Shown piece after piece: positions 21,667 to 34,500 of a DNA stretch of 64,000 bases. Origin of the DNA: Botrytis cinerea B05.10 (Eukaryota > Ascomycota > Leotiomycetes > Helotiales > Sclerotiniaceae); assembly GCF_000143535.2 (NCBI RefSeq), contig NC_037318.1, positions 558,001-622,000 of the forward strand, given 5' to 3'. The position numbers and the translations under genes were made by a program. The notes beneath the pieces are model-generated. The model saw only the letters and a program-made list of their open reading frames with translations. It ran no database searches and had not been told where the DNA came from. How positions within the stretch are numbered: position 1 is the first letter of the stretch; each line of letters starts with the position of its first letter.

Positions 21667-23191
21667 AAAAAGACAAATTTATAATGAAACAAGATGAAGT
21701 AAGATGAGATGAGATGACTAATGAAATAGATTATATTATCTATAGGGAGAGAGTGAGGGAGAGAGAGTGTGTGTGTGAGAGAGTATGGTTGTATATAAAA
21801 CAAAAGAACAAAAGAGTAAAGAGGTAGGTAGCATTATGAAAGATAAAAGTCATAATGTTGAAAAGTACTACAGGAACTTAGAGGCCATAGGTAGGATGGA
21901 TTCTACGTAATAAAGATCACTCGACTGACTATATTATATATATATTACATTTCCTACATAAACGTTATCATATTCACATTCACAATTATATACATGGTCA
22001 CAATCACAATTGACCACAAGACTTCATTTAATTTTTTTCAATTTTTTTTTTATTTTTTTTTTTTTTTATAAAGTTGACTAGAAACAACGTATTTCATTTA
22101 TGCTCCATCTTTACAGATGATATCAACAAGTCGCTGGCTACCATGTCCGATAGTTCGTATCATAAATCCATCTGGACCCCCATCCAAAAGAATTCAATCC
22201 ACAACCCTAATCATTCATGTAGTAGCAGCGCTATAAGCTTATACAAGCTCCAACCCATGAGAAACTCGATACACCAAGATAAACCTCTCCAATCCATGAG
22301 ACTTGATGAAGATCTCTCGTATTCTTTTTATGTATACAAGACTCAAAACAACCAAGGGGGAGGCCCTTTGTGGTGAACCATTCATACGCTGTCCCTATAC
22401 CCAAGAAGAAGATCCAAAGTTTAGAGGTTTCGAAATATGAAAAAAAAAATCAGACAATGTGTGCGAAAACAAAAACATAACATCCAAAAAGCCTCCTACC
22501 CAGAGCACCACCCCATCCATGCCTCCTAAAAGAGTCCACCACCCTGGGAATCCCCAAACAAAAAATCATCCGAGATAACACCTGAAAAACAATGATGCCG
22601 TGAGGCAAGCCTATCCCTTTCTATGTATTTTCGAAACCGGCAACCAACTCCGATTCCCAGATAAAGACCCTCACTGATATGAGGATTTTGTTCGTTCTCT
22701 CTTTGATTTCATAAAAGATTGCCATAGCCTCCGTTATTTGCATTGTTTCCAAAGCTGAGAGCACTATTATATTGTGGGCGATTGAAAATGTGAAAGAAAA
22801 ATAAATGTAATTGTCAAGAAAATAAAGTAAAAAAAAGATAAAAACACACCACCAGTGATTGTACGGACTGACAGCACACTGTAAGAATAATGAATTTGTT
22901 AAAAAATTCAATGGTGGAGAAGTGTCCCGTCAGTCTATGCATCAACTGGTGCTCCAAGTTCTAGGACAAGTCCTGATGAAAATAGGTAATAATAAGCAGA
23001 TAAGAATATATTCCAGTCTCGAGAATACTGTCTAAAAACAGAATGTTCAAATCAATATACAATAATGACCAGCCAGCTGGATCTAGCAATAAAGTGTCTC
23101 CGGTGCACTACAAGGCAACCTCCAGATAAGAAGAATTCCATGAAGAGAAATTACTAATGTGTGAAACTTCCAGAGATTCAGATACAGATCT

Positions 23192-25553
23192 TTAGGATCT
23201 ATTGCCCAAGCGATTGAGCATATCTCGGTCAACATCCTTGTTATCGCGTTCCACAATATTTGCAATGTTCATCTGATTAGGACGTTCAGTTTCTCTTGCC
23301 ACTTGATCATGATTTCCGCCTCCAGAGTTGGTTCTAGTAGGGGATGCTAGAGGAAATTGAAGAGGCTCGGCTCGATATGGAGACAATTGACTAGGTTGGT
23401 GATTGCCGCTTGGATTCTGGGAGTGAAAAGATGACGATGAACCGTTGGGAGAGGGCAAGTTTCGTGGTGCTTCATTTGAATTTACAGAAGCCCATTGGGT
23501 CGACTGTCGGCTATCTTCATTAGGTCGATATGCTAGAGCGTTCTCCCCTGGATGTCCATGTTGTTGACTGGAAGGAGGCGATGGAACTGATGAACGATAT
23601 TGTTGTCCATCTTGCAATGCTGGCAGGCGGAGCGCAAAGTTCTCTCCCTGTTGATGTCTAATTTGGCGTCTCGGAGGGGATGGAACTGGGGGAGTATAAT
23701 GGTACGAGTCTTGAAGACCTGGTATACGGTACGGAGCATTGGCCTCTCGGCTATAGTCGGAGAATTGACCAGGGGCAGATGGCGCCGCTCTGGCAAAGTG
23801 GCGCTCATCAGCTTCGCGTTTACGCTTTTGAGAATCCAATGAGCCTGTCGGAGAGGGCAAGGTATCCCGATCGCGAGGCGATCTGTTCATAGGTGGAAGA
23901 GATGCATGGTGAATTGGCTGTTGCATATGTTGGGGCATTGGCTGATGATTGTGTGTCATTTGTGGCCCGGACGTGACTTGCTGTGGATGATATCCTGGGT
24001 ACGGTTCTGAAGGATTTGGGTTCATAGGGTCATTTGGGAGTCGTTGACCGTGAGCACCATAAACATTCGGAACCACATTTCTGCCATTCTGAAGCGCTTC
24101 AGTCAGGGCAATAAGAGGTACAAATGCCTGTGCTGAGGATACAGGAGTGAAAACACACTCCTGTTTGAAGCGGGCACAATTAGTACACTGTCCTCCGGAG
24201 CCATCAGCAGTGAAACCCGAGCAACGAATCTGTTCAAGACGTTAGCATTGTTTTGATTAATTTTGCAGTAATTTCCGACACCTCGAATTGAACTGTTTAA
24301 AAGGGGGGCCCTAAACATACCTTGCGTCTTCTGCAATACTTGCATGCGATTGCGGTTCTTTGTCTAGGAGCACTCTGCCTGTGATTCGGCTGTGCAGCAG
24401 GAGGTTGATCTTGCGTATAGACTCTACTATCATGATAAACATGTTGAGCTGGATGAGGAGGTTGATCTTGCGTATAGACTCTACTATCATGATAAACATG
24501 TTGAGCTGGATGAGGAGGTTGATCTTGCGCATAGACTCTACCATCATGGTAAACATGCTGAGGGGGATGAGGGTGTTGTGGTTGTGGGTGGCCTCTAACA
24601 TCATGGTAAACATGCTGAGGGGGATGAGGGTGTTGTGGTTGTGGGTGGCCTCTAACATCATGATAAACATGTTGAGGTGGATGAGGGAGTTGCTGTTGCG
24701 CATAGACTCTCTCATCATTATAAGACTGATGGCGAGTTAAAGGAGAAGGTTGCGGTTGTGGGTGGCCTCTGCTATCATGATGAGAATGGTGAGGAGGTTG
24801 TTGTTGCGAATATTCTCTACCATCATTGTAAGAACGGGGGGGAGGCGCATCGTGTCCTGTCGGCATGGGTCTGCCATCTTGAGCAGGCTCCTGATAACGT
24901 CCCGAAGAGTACGATGCATTGTTTGGATGGGGACGATAGGTTTCTTGGTAGGCAGATGGACGAGCACTTGAGTCCCAACGTTGTGCTTCACTGTATGAGC
25001 TAGACGGTTCAATTGCAGGGTAGTGGCCTTGGGAGTTTGTGTGATGCGGGGCGCGATGGTCTGGAACATTGTGGGGGAAGTAGCCTGTACGAGGTGATTG
25101 ATGGGCACGGTTTGTATCGTGCGATGTGCGGTTCTCAGAAACAGCTTGGGGACCATTCTGGTGATATTGCAATTCATTGTTCGATGCATATGTTAGGGGG
25201 GTCTCTGAATTCGCTGGGCGGGAGGTATAACCTGAGCTGCCACTTGTTGGTGTATGTTGCGACATGGAGTTGTTTGGAGAAGCTTGAGGGCGATAGCCAG
25301 GATACTGCGATCCGTTCCCTGTTGCATAGGCTGCCATAGTGGCAGGAATCGAGTTCAAAGGTGCCGAAGTGCTTGCTGGAGCATATGAGGCTGTTGTATT
25401 GGGGGCAGATTCGGAGCGAGCCGGAAGATCTAGAGGATGCGGCAAACCTGTCAAATGAAGTGTGCCGGCTGGACGATGGCTTATCACTCTATCTTGTGGA
25501 GGTTCAACTTGAACAGTCCGAGCGGGTCTGTTGTTGGGAAAAGGAGAGGACAT
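23192..25553 (-). CDS. Zn2Cys6 transcription factor with centrally placed zinc cluster, 756 aa
   Basis: Two exons: 25553-24321 (411 codons exactly) and 24229-23192. The 91 bp intron (24320-24230) has a GTATGT donor, a GCTAAC branch site and an AACAG acceptor. Splicing completes the binuclear cluster: CKYCRRRK from exon 1 and IRCSGFTADGSGGQCTNC...C from exon 2, giving Cys-x2-Cys-x6-Cys-x11-Cys-x2-Cys-x6-Cys at residues about 404-437. VFTPVSS follows directly. The first 400 residues and the last 280 are Pro/Gln/Ser/His-rich and probably disordered. No fungal_trans middle-homology domain is visible. Residues about 280-375 are a tandem repeat with a 19-residue period (HVYHDSRVYTQDQPPHPAQ type). 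The factor probably binds CGG-type sites in the nucleus; target genes are unknown. Most Zn2Cys6 proteins carry the cluster at the N-terminus, so the layout is uncommon. Confidence 0.85.
24431..24715 (-). repeat. In-frame 57 bp minisatellite (5 clear copies) in the Zn2Cys6 gene
   Basis: Exact 57 bp spacing of CATGATAAACATG / CATGGTAAACATG at 24431, 24488, 24545, 24602 and 24659, with degenerate units on both sides. The period equals 19 codons, so copy changes keep the reading frame. There are two sequence subtypes (TATAGACTCT and GGGTGGCCTC types). Confidence 0.9.
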
Positions 25554-28500
25554 TTGGAGCCAAAATCAATGCCAGGTTATGTGTGTTGTGAGGGGTGAGA
25601 GGTGAGAGGCGAGAGGCGAGAGGCGAGAGTTGCGTTGCAAGTTGTGGGAGGCGAGCTGCAAGGTGTAAGTTGTACTTGTAAGTTGTACTTGCAAGTTGTA
25701 TACCGACAAATTCTGAGATAGAAGATAATCCAAATTGGTGCGACAGCCCAGCTGCAAATTGTTGCTTGGTTGTGAAGGGTTGAAGGAATTAAAATTACTA
25801 TCGGTAAACGGGAGGGGAGGGGAGAAGTGAAAGAATGGCGATGGAGAGCGGAGGAGAAATGAGGGGAAGTCGAGTCTTTTAAAGGGTAGCAAATCTAGGC
25901 GCTTGGCAGGCGGCGGATGGTAGGAAGCAAGGAGGAGGGGAGGTGGTGGATGAACGACCCGAAAAGTTGAGAGACGATTGAGTTTCCCACTAAGAGAAGC
26001 AGACTAGCACCGAAATAAATGGATCCCCACTTAGTCGGAAGGAGGCCAAGAAAACGACGAGATGGACTAGAGAGTTTGGTGGGAGACTTTAATTCTCCGA
26101 CGTGACCAGCGCAATGTGTGCGAGGGCGTGTGTCGTGTTAAACCCAATCGAGTATCAATTCTCAACCGCCCGCTGGCTGCCAACGGATTTCGAGGCACGC
26201 CAAAGAGCGCGAGAAGCCAAAGATCCTCTAGTCCCCAATAGGAATATAAGACGCGGACAAATGGCGTCGAACTAATAATAAAAAGGAAATAGTTCGTCCT
26301 GTACCTGTAAACGGACTGACGGCGGTCCTCGAGTCGTTGGGGTTGACCTGGCTGGCCCTGTTCGGAGAAGTGGATTGGCTTGACCGTTGTGGTGGGACCG
26401 GGATCCTGATTCTCGATTTCCCTGCAGACTGGGTTTTCTGGGCTGGAGGGGTAAAAAAAAACGATCGAGGGGCACGTGGGTACGATTTTAACTTTCTTCA
26501 ATCAATCCTCTTACACAACCGTCCTTCTGTCAAAAAATCAAGCAAAAGGAAGTGTCCGCCTTTAGTGTGTGTGTGTTCAGCTGAGGTGTCGAAATAGCAA
26601 TAATATATGTGGGCGAATCGTCAAATATCGACTTCAATGAATTGGCAACAATTTGGATATCTATACAGCGGCCGGATTCAAATTGGCGACCAAGTGATCG
26701 ATAGTACGTTGGTGAGAAGTGTATGAATGTTACGGTCTTGGTGCGTGGGATGGTCGAACGGAAACTTTGAGATTGTTGGTGCTGGCGCCACCTTTCTCAC
26801 TGGCCGTTGGAAATTGTAGCCGTAATACTTTGTCGACTCCCAGCTTGTTTGGGCAAGAAAGCGTGCAACCAGTCTTTGGATTTCGGCCAATCAGTAATGG
26901 AGACAGTGGAGCGAGCTCATGCAAACACAATGAGTGTCTTGTCGATCCGAAGACTTTCGCCCTCCCTTCACACATACAACCTTAGCACGTATATATTCGA
27001 GGCTTGAGTAGCCACCTAGAACTCTCTGGTGACGGAAGAGAAAAGTTTGAATGTCCCAAAAGTCCTTGGTATGGTTGAGTCCTGGCTAGAGTTCCAAAAA
27101 TGACCCAGCAGTAACTTTAACGCCAATAACGATTGTCTTTTCTCTCAAGTTGCACTCCCCTAGTGTCACTATGACGATGTAGACTTCCTACTTAGCCTGG
27201 TTTCTTTCGACGCTGCCTTTGGATATGTATATATCGTCAAAGCTGGTGGAGTAGATAGCCTTAAAAATTCAAGGCATCTATATAAAAAGCTTCAAATGGC
27301 AAGGGTGACTATTAATTGATTGATTTTCCTGCTCGGGCGTGCTAAGCCTGGCTCCGTAACTTTTCGGAAGAGTGCGTTGTTAGTTGGATCAAACGGGGGG
27401 TAGATGTGGCTAAACTAGCTACGGGCAATCTTCGTTTTGGTCAAAAAATCACTCTGGACTTTGCTTGGGTTTCAAAATGTTGCGACTAATCTGAGAGTCC
27501 GGTCTAATTTGCCGCTTTTTTTGTTCTTGTTTTTGTTTTTTCAAAATGGGGTATTCGAAGAATGGTTGAAAGCTCTCAAATATGGTAAACTCTCGAATTT
27601 TGCAGGAATATGACGCTGGGTCTTTCGGACTTAAGAATGCAATGGCCAGATCGTTCTTTAGCAGTGACTAGTGTGAATCGTTGAATATATTGTGAAGATA
27701 TGGTCCAAGGCGCAAGTTCCATATGAACTTCTTATCGCGTGATAGAAATCGTATGCTAGGAGCCCTTGGTTTGGGAGTTTGACGGCTTCGAGAGTTCAAA
27801 TTCTGCCGGAGTTTCTCATGTGATGGAATGCACTACTATACGACAAAGATGATGAGCCAATCCCTCCCTCAAAATGTGATTTGTGCTATGAACTTGGAAG
27901 AGAATGGAGTCGTCTCGGATGCGGTTTAGGTGAACTACTAGATAGCCTGATCCCCAAGAAAGAAAATATACTTTGTTCAATATTGTGATGTGAGGATCGC
28001 TGGAAAGGAAACTGAGGTTAGGTATGAATGGGGTGGCTTTACTCTGGCAGGTGGTATATTCTGGATATGAGAATTACTAGTTTCAAATCTCAGAGCAGGA
28101 ATCCAGTTTGACTTTCTTGGAACCGGAATCAGAACCCGGGATCATCGTGGAATAGCGACGCGAGGGAGTGAAGTAGGCGGGAATGATGGCCACCACTGTG
28201 AAAGGGTAATGGAGCCAAGAGATGGATGAGAAGGACGGTAGCCTCAGCCGTGCTGGGTAAAAACTGGGTAGGGAAATGTATGACGGTGAAGAAGTGGACC
28301 GTAGGAAACTTTAGTAGCAAAAAGGAGATTCAAGCAGAGTGGGAACAGGTAAAGATATCTGATGAGTAATGGTGGGAAGAAATGGTGATGATGATGATAA
28401 TCGAAGAGAGAGTCCCAAAGTGGGTATCAAAAGGTGTTCTTACAGACGACAGAATATCCGGGAAAGCCCTGACTACTTCCTTCCCCTTCCCCCTGGCTTC

Positions 28501-31500
28501 TTTCTTGCTTGGATCGAATTGAGATTGTTCCTCTCCACGCACTTTGCCGGCCAGAACTTCCAATTCCAATTCCGATTCCGCGGCACTGTTCTGATCTTCT
28601 TGCCTTGCCTTGCCTCGCCTTGCCTTGTCTTGTCTTGTCTTGCCGTCCTGTAAGCAAAGCTTCCGTCTCGAGGTAAGCAATGAAACCTCGGGTGTGTTCC
28701 TCCTATTCCATACAAAATTCCCAAAGAAAAGGATTATAAAATGTGATATTCCATCCCAGAAGATAAGTCCAAAGTCTCGAAACTAAAGACCAGGAGAAGA
28801 GTCGCGCTGCTTAATCGTCCTCCTTGTTCGCAAGGGATTGTTCTGTCTTCTATCGTTTCGTTTTGTGTTGTGTTGCGTTGTGTTGTGTTGATATTGTCAT
28901 TAAGTTATCGCACGCGCAAAGCATACAACCATCGAACTTGTTCAATTTTCAACTGAACGATAAATGGAGCTTGCTCTCCTCGGATCTAGTATCTCGAAAT
29001 TCGTAAATTGCTACCATTTGTTGTGTTTTGGTTCAGTTGTGCTGCTGTCCTTGAGGGTGGGTGTAGTGGTATGTTTAACAACGCTCGGTTTTGAATACAA
29101 CAATATCGATAAGGCGATGTTGCGATACACGCAGTTCTCAGCCAAGTTACATATATGTCAACTCAGGATTTTCCTAGGAATTAAAATTCACTTCCTTCAG
29201 GCGGCGATCAATCCTCATGGGTCTTGTATTAAAATGTAGGTGGTCTGGTGGATAGCAAGAACTAGGATTATAAAAACAGTTCAGGGAGGGGGCGGAAGGG
29301 GAATGAGAAGCATGGGACGAGATGGGATGGGATGGTACCGGATAGAATGTGGACTATTCGGGGAAACGTGGGAATGGAGAAAGCGTAATTATTTAAGTGG
29401 ATATAAACCCCCTTCCCAGCATGATCTGTTGAACTGAGTTTGATTTTTTGTTGACGTTTAACGTTGCTAGAAATCTTGAAATGACGATGTTAACGAGGTG
29501 GGTAGTTGTTGACAACTGGCGTTGTTTGAACAATCCCCCCCCCCCCCCTCAAATCTGGCCTCGATTCGCTCCAGATTATTCGATTTTTCTTTCCACAAAT
29601 ATTGAATAGCCCCGACGCATTTTTCTGTTTGGTTGAAAATGATTCTTTGGGGAAATGGTGGCTGGGTTTACTTGCTTGCTCGCACACAACCCAACTTGAT
29701 GATCCCAGTAGTCTGACGGCGTGGAATCCCTGAATCAATTTCGAATTGAATCCAACCAATAGCCCTGCCAATAAGGCGTCTCTTCCACCTGCAGTACTGG
29801 TACTGGGAAAGTTGGAGATGCCAGGGTCTATTGAAGACGTACCCGCTGAAGCATCCGCAGCAACACAAACTCAGCCTTTTGGCTCGATCTTTGTGATAAG
29901 CAAACTGACTGTACGACTCGGTAGAATCGACCGAATGTTCTTTCACAACGCTGGGTTCAGTTTGACAACGGCTCGGGATGAGACGTGGCGTACTAGGCAT
30001 GTACGATCAAACCGTGTACAATGGTTTGAACATCGTGCTAATCACTAGAAATTTATTTATTGGGTGAATGGGAGGAGGTCGTGTAAAGGGATATATTTCT
30101 CATAGCTGATCACACTAATCAGGGAAAAAGGAAATATACCTTTTTGAAGCGAAAAACTGAAAGGTAGACGTGCATACCTTCTCCATTGAATGGTATGATG
30201 GCATGTTCCATCAACTGCATGATTCTCCACAATTTGAAGTATGAAGATACCTTAAAAGACTTTGCAATATGCTACTTCCTGCAGCTACCACCTCAGCCCA
30301 CATTCCTCGAGGGTTGGCAGCCAAGGGCCGCGCCGTTTTCAAACGCTTAGACACGCGCGCGCCGTCATTCAGGTATTATTATTTGTCTAAGTCTAGACCT
30401 ACGCGCTTCAACGTCTCGTGGTTCAAGGGAGCATTCTCACAATCATTTCGACGCGCTCATAGAGAATTCCCAACGATTCAGATGGAAGGAATAAAAACGT
30501 GGCATGCTTTGTGATTGAAACACAACATGATTAGTTCATGGCTACAACAGACGAGATCGCTACCACGAAGCGGCAAGATCATGCCACACTGCCACCATTC
30601 ATTCCCACATTCCATTGTCAGAAACTGGACGGCCCGTCCAGTTCATACATTTGCAGGATTCTTATTGCATATTCATGACACAGCATACGCGGCTAAGGAG
30701 GCAGACTTATCTGATGTCAGCCTTTTGGTACACCTGGATACGTGTTATCATTTTATTCTATATCACTTTATGTACTCGTATTTTGTGACCCTCCCGTAAA
30801 ATGTTCATTGATTGAAGGGCGTCGGGACATTGACTTAACGAATTTACAGTAGCTCATGATTGTCATAAACAGTGGAATGAAGCTTATGCCGAACAGACGA
30901 AAGGATCGCCTATTGCCTAGCGGGAGGACGGGAATAACCGTACGCGATGAAGGGGTCCGTTCCAAATTTTCTCGATGATTCACAAGGTCTTGCATATGTC
31001 AATAACAAGCTTCGTCGTATAATCCTACGAAGTCAATGTAAACGAGAGAAAAAGGCAGTGACAAAGAAAGAAAAGAAGAAAGATGTCCGAAATTATTCGA
31101 AATTTGTTTGGTTGGAATAATTGGTATTCTTCAATCAGGCTATTCTTGAGGTTTCATCGGAAGGTAGAGTCGGGGATCAACATAATGCCAACCCTATCTA
31201 TTAAAGGAGGGTGAAAAAAATTACACTGTAGAACACTAAAAATACACTCTCTTTTCAATATTCGATATCAATTCGAACAATCATCATTGTGAGTAAAAAC
31301 TGGATTTCATACATTTATAAGCTTTGAGATCATCATCGATGTTACATCGTTTTGAATTCTATATATATATATATACACGTTGTAAAAAGTTTAAATGTGA
31401 GCATTTTATACATGAGTGATTTAGTGTACTACTTTTATTTATTCAGGTGGAGCCTCGATAACCATTGTCAAAATTTCAAAGGGTGAGCTTAATTGTTTCA

Positions 31501-34500
31501 TAGGGAAATCAGGATCGTGTAACATCAATTAAAATTCTAGGTTCATTGTTGTTTGTGGTATAATACGACTCTTTTCAGCCCCGGGTCGGCTTCATACCTA
31601 TGGAACGACCCGAGATGTGATCACCCAAACCCCTGGTTCATGGGATTTTAAAATCACGTTTTCGTGAAAATATGTAGATAGCCGCTGTTGACGATGAAAA
31701 GGGGGAAAAGATAAATTATCCCATGGCTTCTATTCGCTCATTGACATTTCTAAAGACCTTCTAAGCGAATTCTCAATTAGCATTCCCCCTCATCGAAGAA
31801 TGTCACCGGAACAGCTTAAAGAGGCAATTTGTCATTTTAAGAAATTTATGTGCGAACAAACGATTGCTAGAGATATCTAGGTCGGCGAAGTCAAAATATT
31901 TAATTCGTCAAGACCAGAATTATCATTTTTGCGGTAATGACGCATGACAACTTGACAATGCCGACGTCAATGACTTGTTTGGGGAATTTAATGCGGAGAT
32001 TCATACAGGTGACAGAGTTGAGACTTGAACTAATCCAGCCAAAACCCAACATCAGACGAGAAAGTCGTTTGGCTAAGCCACGCAACAAAGCAAATTCATT
32101 CCACCCGCGCATTGTTAACAAAACTTACTCCGTACATGAATAAGCCAAGTTTCAAGCGAGACCGATGGGAAGCAATATCGGCTCAAACCCCAGATCAGTC
32201 TGCTCAGTCAGGTTCAAGGATGACCATACTTTCGGGACACGAGCGACGAACTCTTTCGAAATTTGCCGAGATGTCCGGCCTTGACTCCACATTTGACAAA
32301 TATATCTTCTCCCTTTCTACTTGCCCAATTACGACGAGTAAACAAAAATAACTGTCGTATCTATGTAACCTATCAGGCTACCATTCTCAATTGGCATTTT
32401 TGAACGAGCCAAACATCTATCATTTTGACCCTGTGCCTCTCGCACGCGGCACCCCACTATCAACAACACATCTTGCATTGACCATCAAAGCGTCCTCCGT
32501 TCTTGTTTGTTCTTGATTCTTACTCTACTGGCTCCACCCTCCATATACCTCCTGTCATTGGCCGGGCCCATTCACCGCTAACTGCATCTGACAGTCACAT
32601 TACTTTCTGTTCATGCGGGCACCCGTTAGTCTTGTTTCTAGATGGTGCATTCCCGCCCGCGAAAGCGGCGCGGAACGAGGTCACCCTCGCATTGCATGTC
32701 TACATGGATCATGGCAGTGCTGCAGATAGCGAATTAAAAAATTCATTTATTTTGCTACGGGTCACAGAGCAGAGTGTCAGACTGAGCCGTGCTGACCCTA
32801 CCTGCCCGTACTGGCTGCATTTTTCTCTCCTTCCAATTATATATTTCTTTCAACGAAAGCTAATCCGGCCGATATATAAATATATACATATGTACCTGTA
32901 AAAAATCAGTTCAACTCCATACCCCCACACCTTCTCATGTTGCCAGGGTGGGTGTTGCTACACACCATCTGCATCATCCAGTTTCGCCGGTATCCATTTC
33001 ACCCAGCGTCTTTTCAAGGTGGAAGGAGCCATGAGAGGTGCAGAGATGGAAAAGAAGATGGAATACTCAGACTCAGGAAAGCAGACAAGTCTCTGAAGGA
33101 TCGACAAGGAGCATACTGGGGGAACCATGCTGGTTTGTTGCCAGCTGAGTGGCACTTGGTAAGGAAGCCAAGAGCAGGGAATATATACCATGGTCTAGCG
33201 AGTCTTATCATCTGTACCTATATAGGCTTAATCACCGACATATTGACAAGACTTTGCTCCTGGACCATACTATGGAGTAGTCCAGAGAAAAAAGGCGAAA
33301 ACCGTCCTGCAGCGGGCCGAGCAAACTAATCCATCGTTTCTTCCAAGGGTTTGCTTGTATATTAATATCCACGATTAATCCAACCAAGTCTTACCATTGC
33401 ATTGTGTTGCCTCGATTAAACAATGATTCCTGTGCTCCGTACAACCACCCCCCAACTTTCTCATGAGAGAATTTTCTCACATCTTCCCCTTTTGGAAGGT
33501 TCAATTCGCAATTGTTCATCTCTCTATCCAGATTGGATGTGGGATTGACGCATCGTCTACACCTAACAATGAATTATTTCAAGGTTTTCCCTGTCGTTGA
33601 CGTACAAAAAGCCATGATTAATTGGAACATTTCATCCGATGAATTGATGAATTGAGGCATTGAGGGGTCAAAACATTGGTCTACGGAATATCACTTTGCA
33701 CACCGCTGAAATATTTTTGGCGCATCATACAGGACCTAGTACCTCAATCTAAATCGAATCTCAACTCAACAGTCCGATAATTATCCAGATCAAGAATTTT
33801 CCGACTCGATTTATTGCATACACACTACGCTCTCTCTTGGAACGACCTTCTTTCAGGGAAGAGAGATGTTTGTCAAGAATACTTGGATGGAACAGGACTC
33901 CGTACTGTGCTTTCATCATTTCTACACACCGGCCTAATTCTTTCGCCTCACTCCCGCAGCACAAGCCCTACGAGCCAACACATAATGCTACCGTACTCCT
34001 ATAGACATTGTACGGATGTCCCAAATAGTAAGCACTGCCGGCTCATGTGCTCTTCAGCAATTTTTGAAGCCCAAAGAATGTGAATGTTTAAAGAAGGTGC
34101 TATTTGCTTCTGCAGACTTGTGTGGTTACATTGATATCCCTTTCGGCTCTTTCGGCTACATTAATTGAAATCGTGCATTCCGGGCGATGATACATGGCTA
34201 AGTGTCGGTAGGGGCGTCAATCTATCTGATGGACTTTGTGGGGTTCAAGTATTCATCAAGGGTACAATCAAAATACTATTTGGAATTCCTTATAATCAAT
34301 TGCACGCTCGGTGCGCCCATTACTGGTTTCATTCATGACTTGGTTTGGGTAATCTAGTCGTTTCTTGTATCATTTTCTATTCCCCTCATCCACCGGCCTT
34401 CTTTATCGTCGTCAGCAAAACATCTGGACTACGGTTCTCAACGAATTAGAACCGAATGGTGCGCCCAGTTCAGGGGTTGTATTACTGCACGAGTCGATAT

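Larger units (their letters stand above)
20305..23191. other. 2.9 kb non-coding, pyrimidine-rich low-complexity region
   Basis: The plus strand is strongly C/T/A-biased from about 20470 to 21680, with dense simple repeats (13-mer, CA, ATTC and AAC tracts listed separately), then AT-rich with poly-T runs at 22027-22070. Frames in it are artefacts of composition. It lies between the convergent methyltransferase and Zn2Cys6 genes, so it must contain both 3' UTRs. No gene is supported. Confidence 0.5.

Noticed and set aside
24431..24715. Possible CRISPR-like array
   Set aside because: The repeats are contiguous with no unique spacers and are in frame with a coding region of a eukaryote.
24311..24740. 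Repeat-bearing frames on both strands inside the Zn2Cys6 gene
   Set aside because: Alternative-frame shadows of the 57 bp minisatellite; only the frame with the zinc cluster is coherent.
32958..33191. Minus-strand frame ending in a basic, protein-like segment (LKRRWVKWIPAKLDD)
   Set aside because: An equally long frame on the plus strand overlaps it and no splice partner was found; insufficient evidence.
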